DNA of 64,000 bases from Limnanthes douglasii subsp. nivea (taxonomy: Eukaryota; Streptophyta; Magnoliopsida; Brassicales; Limnanthaceae). The DNA is taken from NCBI GenBank assembly GCA_036936605.1, contig JAUPFV010000005.1, positions 78,938,885 to 79,002,884 on the forward strand, read 5' to 3'. Shown piece after piece: positions 22,746-34,697 of the stretch. Below the pieces are notes generated by a model that was not told the origin of the DNA, did not search any database, and was given only the letters and a program-made list of their open reading frames with translations. Each line of letters opens with the position of its first letter. Positions within the stretch are counted from its first letter, which is position 1. The translations under genes and the position numbers were made by a program.

Positions 22746-25150
22746 CTATATAAAAGGAAACTCTTACAACGAAAGTTTTTCCACAATCGCTTTCTTAATT
22801 TTTTTTATAAAAGAGAAATTTCCTCTCTTTAAGTTTCCATTGAAAATGATTATGTGTTTTGATATTATAGTTTTAACGACCATTATCTCGCCTCGTCAAC
22901 AAAACTAAGCTTTTTATTCAGGTATATTCCTCATTTTAACACTTGCATACTTCATAATAGTATGTAGAGGGTAAAAACCACATGACCTTAGATGTTATTC
23001 GTTCATCATATAGTATGCCAGTTGCTCAATCGAATTCACAAAACGACCAACTTAGTAGCTTATTCGGAAGCTTAGCTAGCGAATCAAATAATTCCTCCTA
23101 CAACAACCTTGAATCTTCAATTTATCATAAATAACCCTCATAAATAATCCACCTACCAATCGTAATATAGTGTATCAAAAGATAAAAAAATCTAATTTTG
23201 GCGACCAATTAACGCTTTAAAAAGATGAACCATTAACTCTTACACAACTTCATCATTCAACAAACTCATAATAAATATTCTAACGAATGTAGTTATTAAA
23301 AATGATGTAGAAAAACCTTACACGAATGCTTTTTTAAAAAAGTTTTTCTTTCTTAAAAAACAACCATATGTAATCCTCAAACTTATAAAGAATACAAAAT
23401 ATAATATAAATAAAGAATACATCACGAAGTAAAAGTCCATTCACCCAAGATAGTAGATCTTTAAACCCATGCAAAGGAAGACGAGGTTTACTTTTTTCTA
23501 TAGTCTCCTCACCTGGGATATTAGATATTCCTCGCATCGTATGATAGTGGAATTCTTCCAGTACGTTAGGATTTCCCCATCACAACTGACTCTAAACGGG
23601 TGGAGAATATTAATTAGTGCGATAGTTATCTATTTTCTCCTTAAGATTCCTACTAGTATTCCAAAAATCCTCTTACAATAAGAATTCCATAGAATATCCA
23701 AAACACTGTATTAGTTTTGCACTTGAAAAAATCACCGCATGGTAAAACGTTTTTATTATGACCTTTTATAGAATAAACAACAACTCTATGTTAGTACTTT
23801 ATAAGAATTCGGCTCTTCTTACCTTGCTTCTCTTAATACAATATCATTGGAAAAATTATCTCGGAATATTTACAATACTTGGATAAATCAATTCCCCCCC
23901 CCCCATATTTACAAGATGATGCTACACAAGATGAAATCAGTTCCATACACTTCCCTTGAATGGATGATGGTAACTTAAAATATATAAACTTATATGTTCC
24001 CCCCAAAAATAAATCTTCTGAAAAATGACACGCTGGTGATATCAAAGAATACTCATCAAAGAAACCCAAAGGGACAAGTTTCAAGAGAAATAAACATTTA
24101 ACTCATATCCCAAAAAACATATCGAAAAAATGGCCCTCTTATTCTTCATACAACTAATGATGTTGTTGCTATAACTACTTCTAAGATTCCAACCGAAAAA
24201 AGACTGATTGTTAAAATTCTCAAGAAAAGTAACCTTCTTAATTTTTGTACTCTACAAATTTATCTAATTGGAACACTTCACTCTCTAAAAGACTCAATTA
24301 GGACATCATCCTCCTTAGACCCAAACTTTTTACTAAGTATTCAATTATCCACATGTCATATCAGATCATACAACTTCTCATAATCTCTTGCTCAGATCTT
24401 AAAAAGGTAAATCGTGATTACTCTTAAGGTAACTTTTATTCTTACTCGTATTTAAATTTTTACCATAACATTTTAGTTCTGAAATATTTATTTTATATTT
24501 ATTTTGGAGCTACCACAAATTTTTGCTTCTTGCTAGTAAAAACAATGTCCCTATAGATGACAAATTATTGAAATCATGACCTAATTCGCCTATTAGATTT
24601 ACCAAAGATTTTAACTTATTAAAAGAAGAACTAACCTAGACTAAAAATAAGTGCTTGTCTTAAAAACATTGTATGATAAGTTGAAGAAAGAAAAAACTAG
24701 ATTTGAAAAGATGTGTCCACCAACAAAGCCATTAGTAATTCAATCCAGTTCAAAATTCATGAGTTGGAGAAAAGTCTCCAAAAAGCTAACAAAGTTAAGA
24801 AATAATATTTCATCAATCCAACATAGATATAAGGAACAATATTGGACTATGTAAAAGCCTATTATGCAAATAATACAAAAATATTATAATTGCTCCAAAT
24901 CTAGCATTAACTTAGAACATCTCAAAACATATTCTTGTTGAATAATACATCTCATTCGAATTATTAAGTGATTATTCAAAGGATGAGGAGATTGTCAACA
25001 AAACTGACATTTCTCTAACAGAAAAAAGAGACGATATTCCACTAAAAGAAAATGTGATTGTGGTGAACAAAAAACTTATGTTAACCAGAACGAAGATATC
25101 AATAAACTACCATATAAAGATGATTAAAATTTTAATTTATTTTCCAGACA
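22746..25150 (+). pseudogene. Antisense ORF of the decayed gypsy element, with TATA box at its start
   Basis: Plus strand, opposite to gag and integrase of the same element. A TATA box (tatataaaagg, 22746-22756) lies at the LTR-proximal end. At 23540-23640 the translation reads MIVEFFQYV, then ISPSQLTLNGWRILI, a clear match to the conserved plant gypsy-type domain signature (aPsQLtPNgWr). Further on, at 24651-24854, a Lys/Glu-rich stretch (LYDKLKKEKTRFEKMC) may be the coiled-coil tail. Stops and frameshifts are frequent. Domain order equals that of the ORFs at 12000-14760 and 58680-56313. Confidence 0.6.
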
Positions 25151-26054
25151 GGATTTTTGGTCATATGCAACATATATCTCTATTTTTACTTTGTGAATCG
25201 TTGGTATTATCTTTCGTGTAGTGTCCAAGTGATAATTCTCTTGACTTATTCTTGAATTAAAATTTTAAATTTGTACGATTTTCAACTTTCTATATATTTT
25301 CTTAAATTTAATTTGATTCATTTTGTAGTTACAATTCCTGTTTTATTGATGAAGTAAATAAATTTAGTTGTCGTAATACCTTTCTTTTTCACTCGTCATA
25401 TTGATTTTGATAACGAAACAGAAAAATATGTATTCATTTTCTTGAAATTTTATCTTATTGACCTAATTTGAATCCTTCATCAAAAGTATGCATCACCAAG
25501 AGCATATCTCACAGTTCCAATATTTGTTTTTGGAAAAGATTGTCTTATATAAGAATTTGTGTACTAAATATGGTTTTATCACCCATTGTTATAACTCATA
25601 ATCATTCTTATTAGGTTTTTTTCATATGGAATTTATAACATAATTTATATAAATAGACCATATCACTGACTTGAGTTATAGTGAGGACTTTTACTTCTCG
25701 GCTTTTATGATCACATGTGCATGGTCTATTGACCTTAATAGACTGCGTTCTTGATTTATAGTCATATTCACTAAATATTTTACCGTTTTGACTTCATGAT
25801 ATTTATTTCATGACCTCTTATCTTTAAGATCATTACTTTGACTTAAAGTCATATTTTCTATTATTGTTTACAAATATTTATATAGACTTGAGACTCCTAC
25901 TGGTTTTACTTAGTCAAAGCATGTCACCAATTTGAAAATTATCCAAATACTATTTTCAATTCAATATTGCTAGTAGCTCGACTTATTGCCTATTGTAATA
26001 TTCAATGTAGCTCGTCTAATTGCTTATTATAGTCTTTGTTATATATCATCCTAT

Positions 26055-26390
26055 TTATTGTTGTAATTATTAGGTCATTTTAATTTTATGGAGGTTTTTT
26101 TAGATATTTATAACTCAAAAAACATTTAAATCTGTTAATACTTAAGGTTTGTTAGTTGTTTGACTTTTAGGCTAATCAATAATCATCGTTAAACCTTCAT
26201 ATTACTTGGTAAAAAAAATTAGCAAAAATTTGTTGTAGTTTGGCTTATTGATTGTTGTAACTATTAGGTCGTTTTAATTTCTTGAAGATTGTTTAGAAAG
26301 TTAACATTTGAAGATTCATTCAACGTTTGTTAGTCTTTTGACTTGTATACTCGTAAATTATCATATTTCAACCTTTTTCACGCTTGTCAA
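26055..26390. repeat. Diverged tandem duplication (~190-bp unit)
   Basis: The phrase attgttgtaa.tattaggtc.ttttaatt occurs at about 26058 and 26247. Both are followed by the same series of words (tttgttag, ttgactt, atcat, aacctt). It looks like an old two-copy tandem repeat within the gypsy remnant. Confidence 0.5.
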
Positions 26391-26396
26391 ACCTTT

Positions 26397-26399
<3 letters not shown>

Positions 26400-26441
<42 letters not shown>
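26400..26441. repeat. (AT)n microsatellite
   Basis: About 20 AT units. Confidence 0.95.
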
Positions 26442-26444
<3 letters not shown>

Positions 26445-26779
26445 GGTTTTATATGGTTTCTCGTTAAAAAAAATCGCGTTAGTTAGGAAACAAAGTACAA
26501 TAGCTAATTTACAATAATTTTGTATATAACTTTGAATGTTGGATATTACATAGATGTTATAAACAAATTCTCACTCATGTGGAATATCATATATACACTA
26601 TGGTGTCCTTTAGATTTTACTTGGCTAGTCTACTGGTGTTTTTATCTTTTATCCCTCGAAAAACCTTTCGTAAAACCAGATCCTCCTTTTTAGACTCTTT
26701 GTTTTGAGTTATAAATCATATATGTTTTTCATCAACCCTACTTAATGTTCACCTCATACTCACTATTGTTCTCGGCGTT

Positions 26780-27540
26780 TTTTATTAAATCAATGGTTGG
26801 TTGTTTTTCTCGTCATTTTTCTCTAATGAATAAGATAGAATTCAATAACTTTGAAGTTTTATCCAGCTGGAAATACTGCTTCCATTCTATAGTCCATAAC
26901 AAATATAATTTCATTAGTAGCAGCATTAGAGGGCTAAATATATTTCCATAGCACTTCATGCAAGAAATCAAGCCCTTTGAATTTTATTTGTTCAAGTTTC
27001 TTTTTAATTCCATTTAAAATAATATATTTAATAACGTGTACGTTGCCATCATCCTACTGAAAATATGGAGTAGAAACTGGTGTTCAATCTCATACCTTTT
27101 ACAAAACGTTATAACCATGTCGTATCAATATTTTGGTTTGTTAATAGTCATAAATGTCTTAAGAATCCCATAACAAAATGTTAGTATGTAGAAATTGACA
27201 AACTTCTTAGGATTGATTCATCGTTAAAGGGTTTTCGTGTACCCATTTAGTGAAATAATCAATGACTATTATTCAAAAATTCCTTGGTCCCACCAAACCA
27301 ATTTTCACCTGTCAAACGACCATATAAAAGAGTATGACTCGTAATTTCACTTGACAAATGACTCATGTTAGTAAATCCTTGACAAATGGTTTTGAGCCCA
27401 TAGCTTTGGAATAAGCTATTAATGTATGGTAATAATACCCAATCTAAAAAAATATTGAATTGATCACTTGTATCCATAATATGCTCAAAACATTCCCTCG
27501 TGTAGACCTCTTAAGATAAACAAAGCATTGTATTTTATTA
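26780..27540 (-). pseudogene. Ty3/gypsy integrase remnant
   Basis: Minus-strand translation from about 27520 gives LHEGMF (the HHCC zinc region, normally HeG..G.H), then a degenerate core with VIDYFTKWV (first catalytic Asp region, about 27260). It continues with CKRYEIEHQF (family fc...gI.h.fs), LNGIKKKLE, EVLWKY and MEAVFPA (about 26790). The order is right for a gypsy integrase core and C-terminal part. Several stops show it is dead. Confidence 0.7.
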
Positions 27541-27649
27541 AATATCTCAAAAGTGTCTCTCATATAAATAGTATCGATTACTTCATTATCAATCTTTTGT
27601 ATTTTATACTATTGCTATTAACATTTTATTCCCGTATTTCCACCTCCTT

Positions 27650-28700
27650 ATTATTAAAAAATTCAACCAGCTCTCCATTGTAAATTAAACTTTGAGTTTC
27701 ATATTTTCAATAAAAGCAATCCTCGGTTGCATGACCATGGTCATAATGGTAAGCACAATAACACCTCGTGCATCTTTCATTGGTTGGGGAAGTCATAACT
27801 TGTGGATTTCAATAATATACTAGTTCTTTGTCTTCTCATAAATTATTGATATACTTGATGTAAGATGCGTAAATCTTCTGTTTGGGTTATTAAAAGAAGA
27901 AAACCTAGATTATTTAGGTTATATTTTGATGACTTTCAAAGATCTTCGTCCATCACTATATTTCCTATCAGACGACTTTATTTTTTACTTGATATGTTTT
28001 CTTGAAAAATCCACCTCATATTATCTTTTTCAACCTTGACAAACAAAAATTGATCTTCTTATTAAATCTTCTATGGTATTAACTGGTAATTTAATAAAAT
28101 CTGCAAATAATCTACTCACAATTGGAAGACCCCTCCCGAATGTAGCAAAAAATATACATTCTTTACATCCATTTAAGTTGTTCATTTCTTGAAAAAATCT
28201 TTAAGCATAACTTGTTAACGATAAGTCCCAATTTTGATATAATATCATGATATAATCTTCATATCTTTTAATTTCTTTGTTTCCAATGAATTGGCTCATA
28301 AGCGAACTCCACAAAATTTCAAAGATACTAATCTACCTTATCGGAAGATTCAAACCAAGCCAAAGCATTTCCCTTACATGTTATGAAAAAATCTATAATA
28401 AAATATGTATCATCCATATTAGTATATAGCATTGTATTATAAAATTTCTCTAGATGATGTTATGGATCCTAAGTTCCATCATACTTATTTATCACATTTT
28501 ATCATTACTCGTCGTTTTGAGTTTATAAGACATTATATATATGTTGTTCATGTCTTAATATTCATTTATAATTTTTAAAGAATGAATAACATAATGTGTT
28601 TGAATATCACCTTCAAATCTTGTTGAAAATTACATTTCTCTGAGCTGATAATTAAACTCAATATGGGCTTGGAGTTATAATCATAGGAGTACCTCGTATT
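27650..28700 (-). pseudogene. gypsy gag remnant with zinc-knuckle-like peptide
   Basis: Near 28380-28330 (minus) GNALAWFESS resembles the retrotransposon gag signature (gaA..Wf..L). Near 27740, CYCAYHYDHGHATEDC is the CCHC-like knuckle of plant gypsy gag (usual form YCeyHkdhGHdTe.C). The rest is too decayed to translate. Confidence 0.6.
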
Positions 28701-28874
28701 ATCTTTATTATATGAATAAGAGAAACAATATTAGAAGAACCTCGTGCAACTATGGGAGTTACACATACTGATTGACATTTTAAATGATCTATTTCAACTC
28801 ATTAGAGAGTCACGTTATTGATTAAATTAATGATTTTGAAAAATTATTCCCACATTCGGCACACATGTGATGAA

Positions 28875-29352
28875 AGACTACCTCGTCAAACAATATTTAA
28901 GGATCAAATAGACGGAACAACTCAAGACCTAAAAACAAGATCAATATTATAAAAATAAATTCTCTAAAACTAATGTTCACCCTCGAAATTAATGAATCTT
29001 TGTTTATTTATAGTTTAATCATGCATAAGATATATGGATGATGGACAAGTCTTAACATAGTTATATGTCATTCATACATTACAAATATTATCAAATTACT
29101 GTATAACCATTTAGGACAATCACATAATACAAGTAATGACCTATAAGCATCTAAAAGACTCTTGTAGCCATCTAAATATTTTCCCAGTTTAGCTTATTTG
29201 TCTTGTCTTATCCAGTTTTCTCTTCTTCTTAAGTCATCAAACTTGGTGTCATCCAGCTTGTAACATTTATATCTTCTTCAGCTTGTCATTTCTCCCTCAT
29301 CTACCCTACTTATTTTCTCCAGCTTCTTTAACTTGTCATTTATGACTCATCA
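28875..29352 (-). repeat. 5' LTR of the decayed gypsy element
   Basis: Partner of 21870-22335. It begins TGATGAGTCATAAATGAC on the minus strand at 29352. The inner end, toward 28870, is uncertain because of divergence. Confidence 0.7.
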
Positions 29353-31472
29353 ACTCGAGTTTTACGTGAGTCAACACACCCGATTTGGGAAAACAATATA
29401 TTTTCTAACAGCCTAAATATTATCCCAAACACAAATTTAATAAAAACACAATTAAAATATGATAATAATAATAATAATAATAATAAATTTAGAATTAAAA
29501 TTAAAATAATTACAAATTCACATGACAAAAAATTATGGAAATTGAAGCGGAAAAACTAATATGATTATCTTAACGTAGATACAATTTTAATTTGAGAAGA
29601 AACTGGAATTGGGTTATAGATTTCGAATTTTAGAAATTAAGAACAAGAAGAAGAAAACGATAATATGGTATTTTGATGAGTGAGTGAAATAAAGAATAAC
29701 CTAGTTATCAGCATATTAATTTAAATATAATTTACTTTGAAAACTAAATGAGTCAAAACATATGAACCTAAATACATAAGATACCAATTTATTATCTTCC
29801 GGTTATCATTTAGAAGATTAAATACACAACAAATTAAACCACTTATAACACGCCAAATTATATCTTGTGTACAACATGACATACATGATTAATTTTATAA
29901 ATAGCATATGAAACTTAGTTCATATATCTCACATGTGAGGTTTAGTGGAAGATAAGACATTAAACATCTTACAATGAACTTGTCCAAACACATTGGAAGT
30001 TTTAGCATTGCATTGAAATTTTTAATTTTATTAAGATTGTTTTAAAATCAATTTAGAGAAATTTGTATCCTTCGTTATTTCCATTTCTATGATTTTTTTC
30101 AATTATTTAATTGGTAATTTCGAATTATATTTTAAATTATTTTTAATAGATACAAATCATATATAGAGAAACTAAATAAACAACATTTGAAATACTATTC
30201 TGATTGAGTAAAAATATTAGTAATACTCTCTTCTTGTTAAACTAATTTTTAACATACATGTCAAATATTTTGTACTATTATCTAAATAATTGTTAAACCA
30301 TATAAAGATTTATTTAAAATATATACAATGTTTTTTAAGAATTAAAACCTTCAGATTGGTCCATACAATTTTTATTTTAATATTTTATGTAAATAATAAT
30401 AATAATAATAATATCGATTTTTGTTCAATCTTTGTTTGAAGATTATTTTGACAACTTGTTTGCTTATAAAGTAAAATAGTTACAAATAATTAGTTATCAT
30501 AGACCTAAAAAGTGGTATACATGTATATTTAATTTATAAAAGATAATTAAATTTTGAAAATGAGACCATAAAAAAACATTCAAATATTTAGAACCTAAGT
30601 CATTCATCCAATACTTACTTAATAAATCTAACAGACTATAAACTAATGTCAACCATGTTGGTATCGTACATCTAGTTTTTACTTTTGGAATCATGAACAT
30701 GTCATCATATTAAGGGTTAAACCCCTTCAAATTTGATATCGTTTGGTTGTTTTCATGAGTTTTATATAGAGCGATGGTGCAGTAATAATGTTTATTAACT
30801 CTTATAAGCTTAATATATGACATATAGAAACATGTATTTGTCATATAAAGTCGCCACATTGCACGAAATGATTGTTTGTGACCTTGGAGTATTGTGTAAT
30901 ATGAAACAGGTTCTCATTGTTTATAAAGAAAAAATATATTAAATGTTGGCATAAAAAATTATGAAATTAGATAAAACTTTTTATATGGCATGAATTTATG
31001 GGTTGAGTGGATGTTGGATCAATTTATATGATTTAGATCTACATATTTTATAAAAATAAAATATAGAGCACACTCAATAACGTCTAAATAAATAAAAGAC
31101 ATTTAGTTTTTTATTGTTAAGAAAATTAAAATACAGCAAATAATAACATACTTTATGGATCATTTCATTCGGTTAAGATTATAGGAAAGTATAAATATTC
31201 ATATTCTTTTCATCTTCCCCAACTAATTTTTCAATTCCCAAAGTCTTTCATAGACACAATATTCATTTAGGGGTTCTTAGTATAAAGGGTATACAGATCC
31301 ATTAAGAGTTTGTTTGTAATTTAATCTTAATTTTTTTTTATCATTCTTCATTTTAGTTTTTTTATTATATTATGTTTGATTTTAGTTCGAATAAGATTTA
31401 TCCAACAATATAATATTTATATTTGCTCTTATATTAACTTGTACATTACATACAAGTTAGTAAGCTCAATTC

Positions 31473-31546
31473 AGTTAAAGTGGAGTAGTTAGGATTTGAC
31501 ATTTTAATTAGTTAAAATGGAGTAGTTAGAATTTGACATGTTAATT
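31473..31546 (+). repeat. Two-copy 37-bp tandem repeat
   Basis: Units 31473-31509 and 31510-31546 (agttaaa.tggagtagtta...) differ at three positions. They lie just upstream of the LINE insertion. Confidence 0.85.
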
Positions 31547-31741
31547 AGTTACATAGTCATATGATTCTCATACTACATACTATGAGAAGTTAAAGTTTTC
31601 TATAGATAGTCGTTGGTAATATGGTTGATACGCGAGCGGTAATGTATAATGTGAATAAAATTTATCAGTTTTTTATTCATCGTTATTTTAAATTACAATA
31701 GATTTTATTTTATATGTTAATACAATAGATTATCTTAATGC

Positions 31742-31757
31742 ACAATTAAGAGAATAT
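31742..31757 (+). repeat. Left target-site duplication of the LINE
   Basis: acaattaagagaatat; its partner lies directly after the A-tail at 35039-35055 (acaattaagaggatat). Confidence 0.75.
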
Positions 31758-31764
31758 TCAATGT

Positions 31765-33660
31765 GAAATTGCTTCTTCTGCTGTGTCTCACTTTAAAATG
31801 ATCCTTTCCAATGATCCTGACAATAGCAATACTGTTAATACTCAAGATTCTATTCTAAACAACATTCCTAAGCTTGTTTTGGACAGGGATAATGAAGAGA
31901 TTACTAAGTCTATATCAAGGGAAGAAGTCAGAGCTATCATTGATTATATGAAGAAAGACAGTGCCCCTGGCACTGGCGGTTTTAATACTTTCTTTCTTAA
32001 GCACTGTTGGAATATTATTAGTTATGATCTATGTAATGCTTTAAATGCTTACCTTGCTGGTAGATCTATCCCAAAAGGTGTGTTTGCCACTGGGATTGTG
32101 CTTGTTCCAAAAGTTGCTAACCCTATAACCTGGAACAATTATAGGCCTTTAAGCATGTGTACTATTATGAATAGATTGATCTCTGCCCTCATTAATAGGA
32201 GAATCTATTTTATTATCCCTATAATCATCTCCAGAGGGCAGAGTGCTTTTGTTAAGGAGAGGTTCATTCATGATAATATTTTAATTGTTAAGGAAATGCT
32301 CCATAACATTAGAAGAAAGCCTTCTAAAGGCAATATCATCTTGCAGCTAGATATGACAAAGGCGTTCGACAGAATGTCTCACACCTTTGTTATTAAAACT
32401 TTGAAATGTTTTGGCTTTTCAGATGATATTGCCTCCCTTATTCACAGGCTGATCTCCAATGTTATGATTTCTGTGTTAATTAATGGTTCTTGTTCTGGTT
32501 ATTTCCCTCAAAAGACTGGATTAAGACAAGGAGATCATTTATCTCCTTGCCTTTTTATCCTGGATGAGGAAGCTCTTTTGAGAGGCTTGAATAACCTTTA
32601 TGTGTCTAATAATAATATGCAATACTACTTAAAGTCTCGCTATATCTTACCTTGCTTAGCCTTTGCAGATGATATAATTATCTTCTACAACAGTGCTCAT
32701 TCTTCCATCAAAAGTCTGAGCCACCTGCTTGACAAATATCAGCAAGAATCTGGTCAATTGATTAATAGAGACAAGACTAAGATAATTACCTCTTCTAGAT
32801 GTTCTAGTGTCAATGCTGCTAGAATTAACTCCACCATGGGATTCCAGACTGAGCATGCTCCATTCAGCTACCTGGGTATCACAATAGCTGGAAACAATAA
32901 AGGGATGTATTACACTCCTCTTTTAGCTAAAATCTATAATAAGATTAATGAGTGGGATCTGAAGAATCTGTTTTATAGTGGCAGACTGTCCCTTATAAGA
33001 CATGTTTTTCACCCTATCATCTATTTCTGGATGCAAAATAGCTTAATTCCTAAAAATATTTTGAACAAAATTGAGCTTTATTTCAATAAATTTCTTTGGA
33101 GACCTAAGTTTAATGAGAGTGCTATTCATTGGGCTGGTTGGAGAAACCTTTGCAAGCCTTTTGATGAAGGTGGATTGAATATCAAAATACTGTCTGATAT
33201 TAAACTCACTTTTTCCCACAAGCTTTGGTACTTATTCAGAAAGGGAAAGTCTCTTTGGTCTGACCTTATTTCTAATTCTTACTGCCAGAATAGGCATCCT
33301 CTTGCTGCTAAGTGTAGTGTTAATGACTCTATAGTTTGGAAGAGACTCCATTATGTTAAAGATAGTGCTGGCCAGTTTGTTCATTGGAATGTTGGTCGTG
33401 GGGATATTGATTTTTGGAGAGATTCATGGCATAAAATAACTCCCATTATTACTGAGCAAAATTCTTGGTACCTTCAAGCTAAAATCAATTCGTTTTGGAA
33501 AGAAGGTAGATGGGACTCCAATCTTATTTCTTTCCTTTCTCATGAAAGATATCAACACATAAGCTGTGTAAATATCAATCATGATCAGGAAGATACTATA
33601 GAATGGAACCTATCTAAAGATAAAAAGTTTAACATCAAAATGACTTGGGAAAACATCTGA
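31765..33660 (+). CDS. LINE reverse transcriptase (5'-truncated ORF, open for about 630 codons)
   Basis: The frame is open from the truncation point (QCEIASSAVSHF...) to a TGA at 33658-33660. The native start is lost. Palm motifs are complete: motif A LDMTKAFDRMSH, motif B KTGLRQGDHLSPCLF, and catalytic CLAFADDIIIF with both aspartates. Upstream is SAPGTGGFNTFFLK and downstream PFSYLGITI, as in plant L1 elements. The C-terminal half reads into the connection region (FWRDSWHK). Such a long uninterrupted frame suggests a fairly young insertion. The TGA separates it from the zinc and RNase H parts, so the element as a whole is defective. Confidence 0.9.
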   Translation, partial: EIASSAVSHFKMILSNDPDNSNTVNTQDSILNNIPKLVLDRDNEEITKSISREEVRAIIDYMKKDSAPGTGGFNTFFLKHCWNIISYDLCNALNAYLAGRSIPKGVFATGIVLVPKVANPITWNNYRPLSMCTIMNRLISALINRRIYFIIPIIISRGQSAFVKERFIHDNILIVKEMLHNIRRKPSKGNIILQLDMTKAFDRMSHTFVIKTLKCFGFSDDIASLIHRLISNVMISVLINGSCSGYFPQKTGLRQGDHLSPCLFILDEEALLRGLNNLYVSNNNMQYYLKSRYILPCLAFADDIIIFYNSAHSSIKSLSHLLDKYQQESGQLINRDKTKIITSSRCSSVNAARINSTMGFQTEHAPFSYLGITIAGNNKGMYYTPLLAKIYNKINEWDLKNLFYSGRLSLIRHVFHPIIYFWMQNSLIPKNILNKIELYFNKFLWRPKFNESAIHWAGWRNLCKPFDEGGLNIKILSDIKLTFSHKLWYLFRKGKSLWSDLISNSYCQNRHPLAAKCSVNDSIVWKRLHYVKDSAGQFVHWNVGRGDIDFWRDSWHKITPIITEQNSWYLQAKINSFWKEGRWDSNLISFLSHERYQHISCVNINHDQEDTIEWNLSKDKKFNIKMTWENI

Positions 33661-34052
33661 ACAAAAAGTAACAAATCTTTCTTTTTCAAAAAAATTTGGC
33701 ATCATTTTATCCCTACAAAATTCTCTTTTCTCAGCTAGAATATACTAAACAATTTTGCTCCTATTGACAGTGTTCTCTCCAAAAAGCACTTTTATTTAGT
33801 CTCTAAGTGCCAGTTTTGCTGCAACTGTGAAGATACAACTCATCTCTTCATCAATTGCAGCTATGCCTGGCCCTTATGGAACTATTATGGGATCATGTTC
33901 AAGATTCCTGTGAAGCGTTTCATGAACCTGCGTCACATGTTCTTTACTTGGTTCAGGTTCTCTTGCAGTAACTTTCATGTTACCCACATTGTTCCTCAAC
34001 TGATAGATGGACAATCTGGTTTAACAGAAATCACTGCAAGTTTGATAAGCCC
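33661..34052 (+). pseudogene. LINE zinc-binding (zf-RVT) region, broken
   Basis: Between the RT stop and the RNase H block, the translation contains CQFCCNCEDTTHLFINCSY, the zinc-binding motif of plant LINEs (C..C....e..H.f..C). Stops at 33660 and about 33738 and a frame change break continuity. Confidence 0.75.
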
Positions 34053-34697
34053 GTGGATAGTTTCTATAATGCTATTAGCAGGATTAATCGATTCATTCTA
34101 GGAATAGACTCTAATCTTAAATCTAAGCATTGGGTTCGTGTTATTGATGCAGGATCTAAAATAGGTACTTTGTCTATTTGTAAGAGGAAAGCAACATACC
34201 TAAAGTGGAAGGCGCCTGATCCTGGCAGAATCAAAATCAATACCGATGGAGCTTGTAGCTACACTGGTGAGGCCACTGGTGGTCTAATTGCGCGTGACGA
34301 TCAAGGGAACTGCATTGAGGGTGCTGGCTTCTTATTTGGAAAGATAAGTCCTCTTCAAGCTGAAAGAAGAGCTCTTAGGGAGGCCCTCATTCTTTGTCAC
34401 AGGAGAGGCTGGAGAAATGTAGATCTAAAGTCGGACTGTTTGACTCTTGTCAACAGTTTGTCTTCTGGTGGTGCTTTGAATGGCTCCAGTGATGATAACT
34501 ATAGTTCTTTGCTTCTCCCTTCTATCAGAATTAGCCACATTTCCAGATCGAAAAATGTGGCGGCCGACTGGATATCGAAGTGGGTTCTTGCTGAAAGGAA
34601 GAACTGTTCCTTCGCTATTTATGATGTTCCTAACTCTCTCCTTGCTATCACCGTTCTTGAGAGCTTAGGAGTTGGGTATATCGATCCCGGGTAGGTG
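34053..34697 (+). pseudogene. LINE RNase H domain (RVT_3 type)
   Basis: An open block of about 213 codons whose core is an RNase H fold. Acidic residues are in order: INTDGACSYTGEATGG (Asp), QAERRALREAL (Glu), LKSDCLTLV (Asp) and NVAADWISKW (Asp), so all four DEDD residues remain. It would degrade the RNA strand after first-strand synthesis. It is now cut off from the RT by the stop at 33660 and a frame change, so it is part of a dead element. Confidence 0.85.

Larger units (their letters stand above)
21870..29352 (-). mobile_element. Decayed Ty3/gypsy (Tat-type) element with internal pol deletion
   Basis: Two diverged direct repeats (21870-22335 and 28875-29352) act as LTRs. The internal region on the minus strand has a gag block (about 28700-27650) and a zinc-knuckle-like peptide (CAYHYDHGHATEDC near 27740). 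Integrase follows almost directly (27540-26780). Protease, RT and RNase H are missing from the roughly 200 bases between zinc knuckle and integrase, so this looks like an internal deletion derivative. On the opposite (plus) strand near the 3' LTR is a Tat-type antisense ORF (22746-25150). The element is old: LTRs differ by many substitutions and indels, and frames are full of stops. Confidence 0.72.
29353..31757. other. AT-rich region, no gene recognised
   Basis: It contains (AAT)n-type microsatellites at about 29462-29487 and 30391-30411, and the 37-bp tandem repeat at 31473. No coding signal or transposon protein was seen on either strand. Confidence 0.4.
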
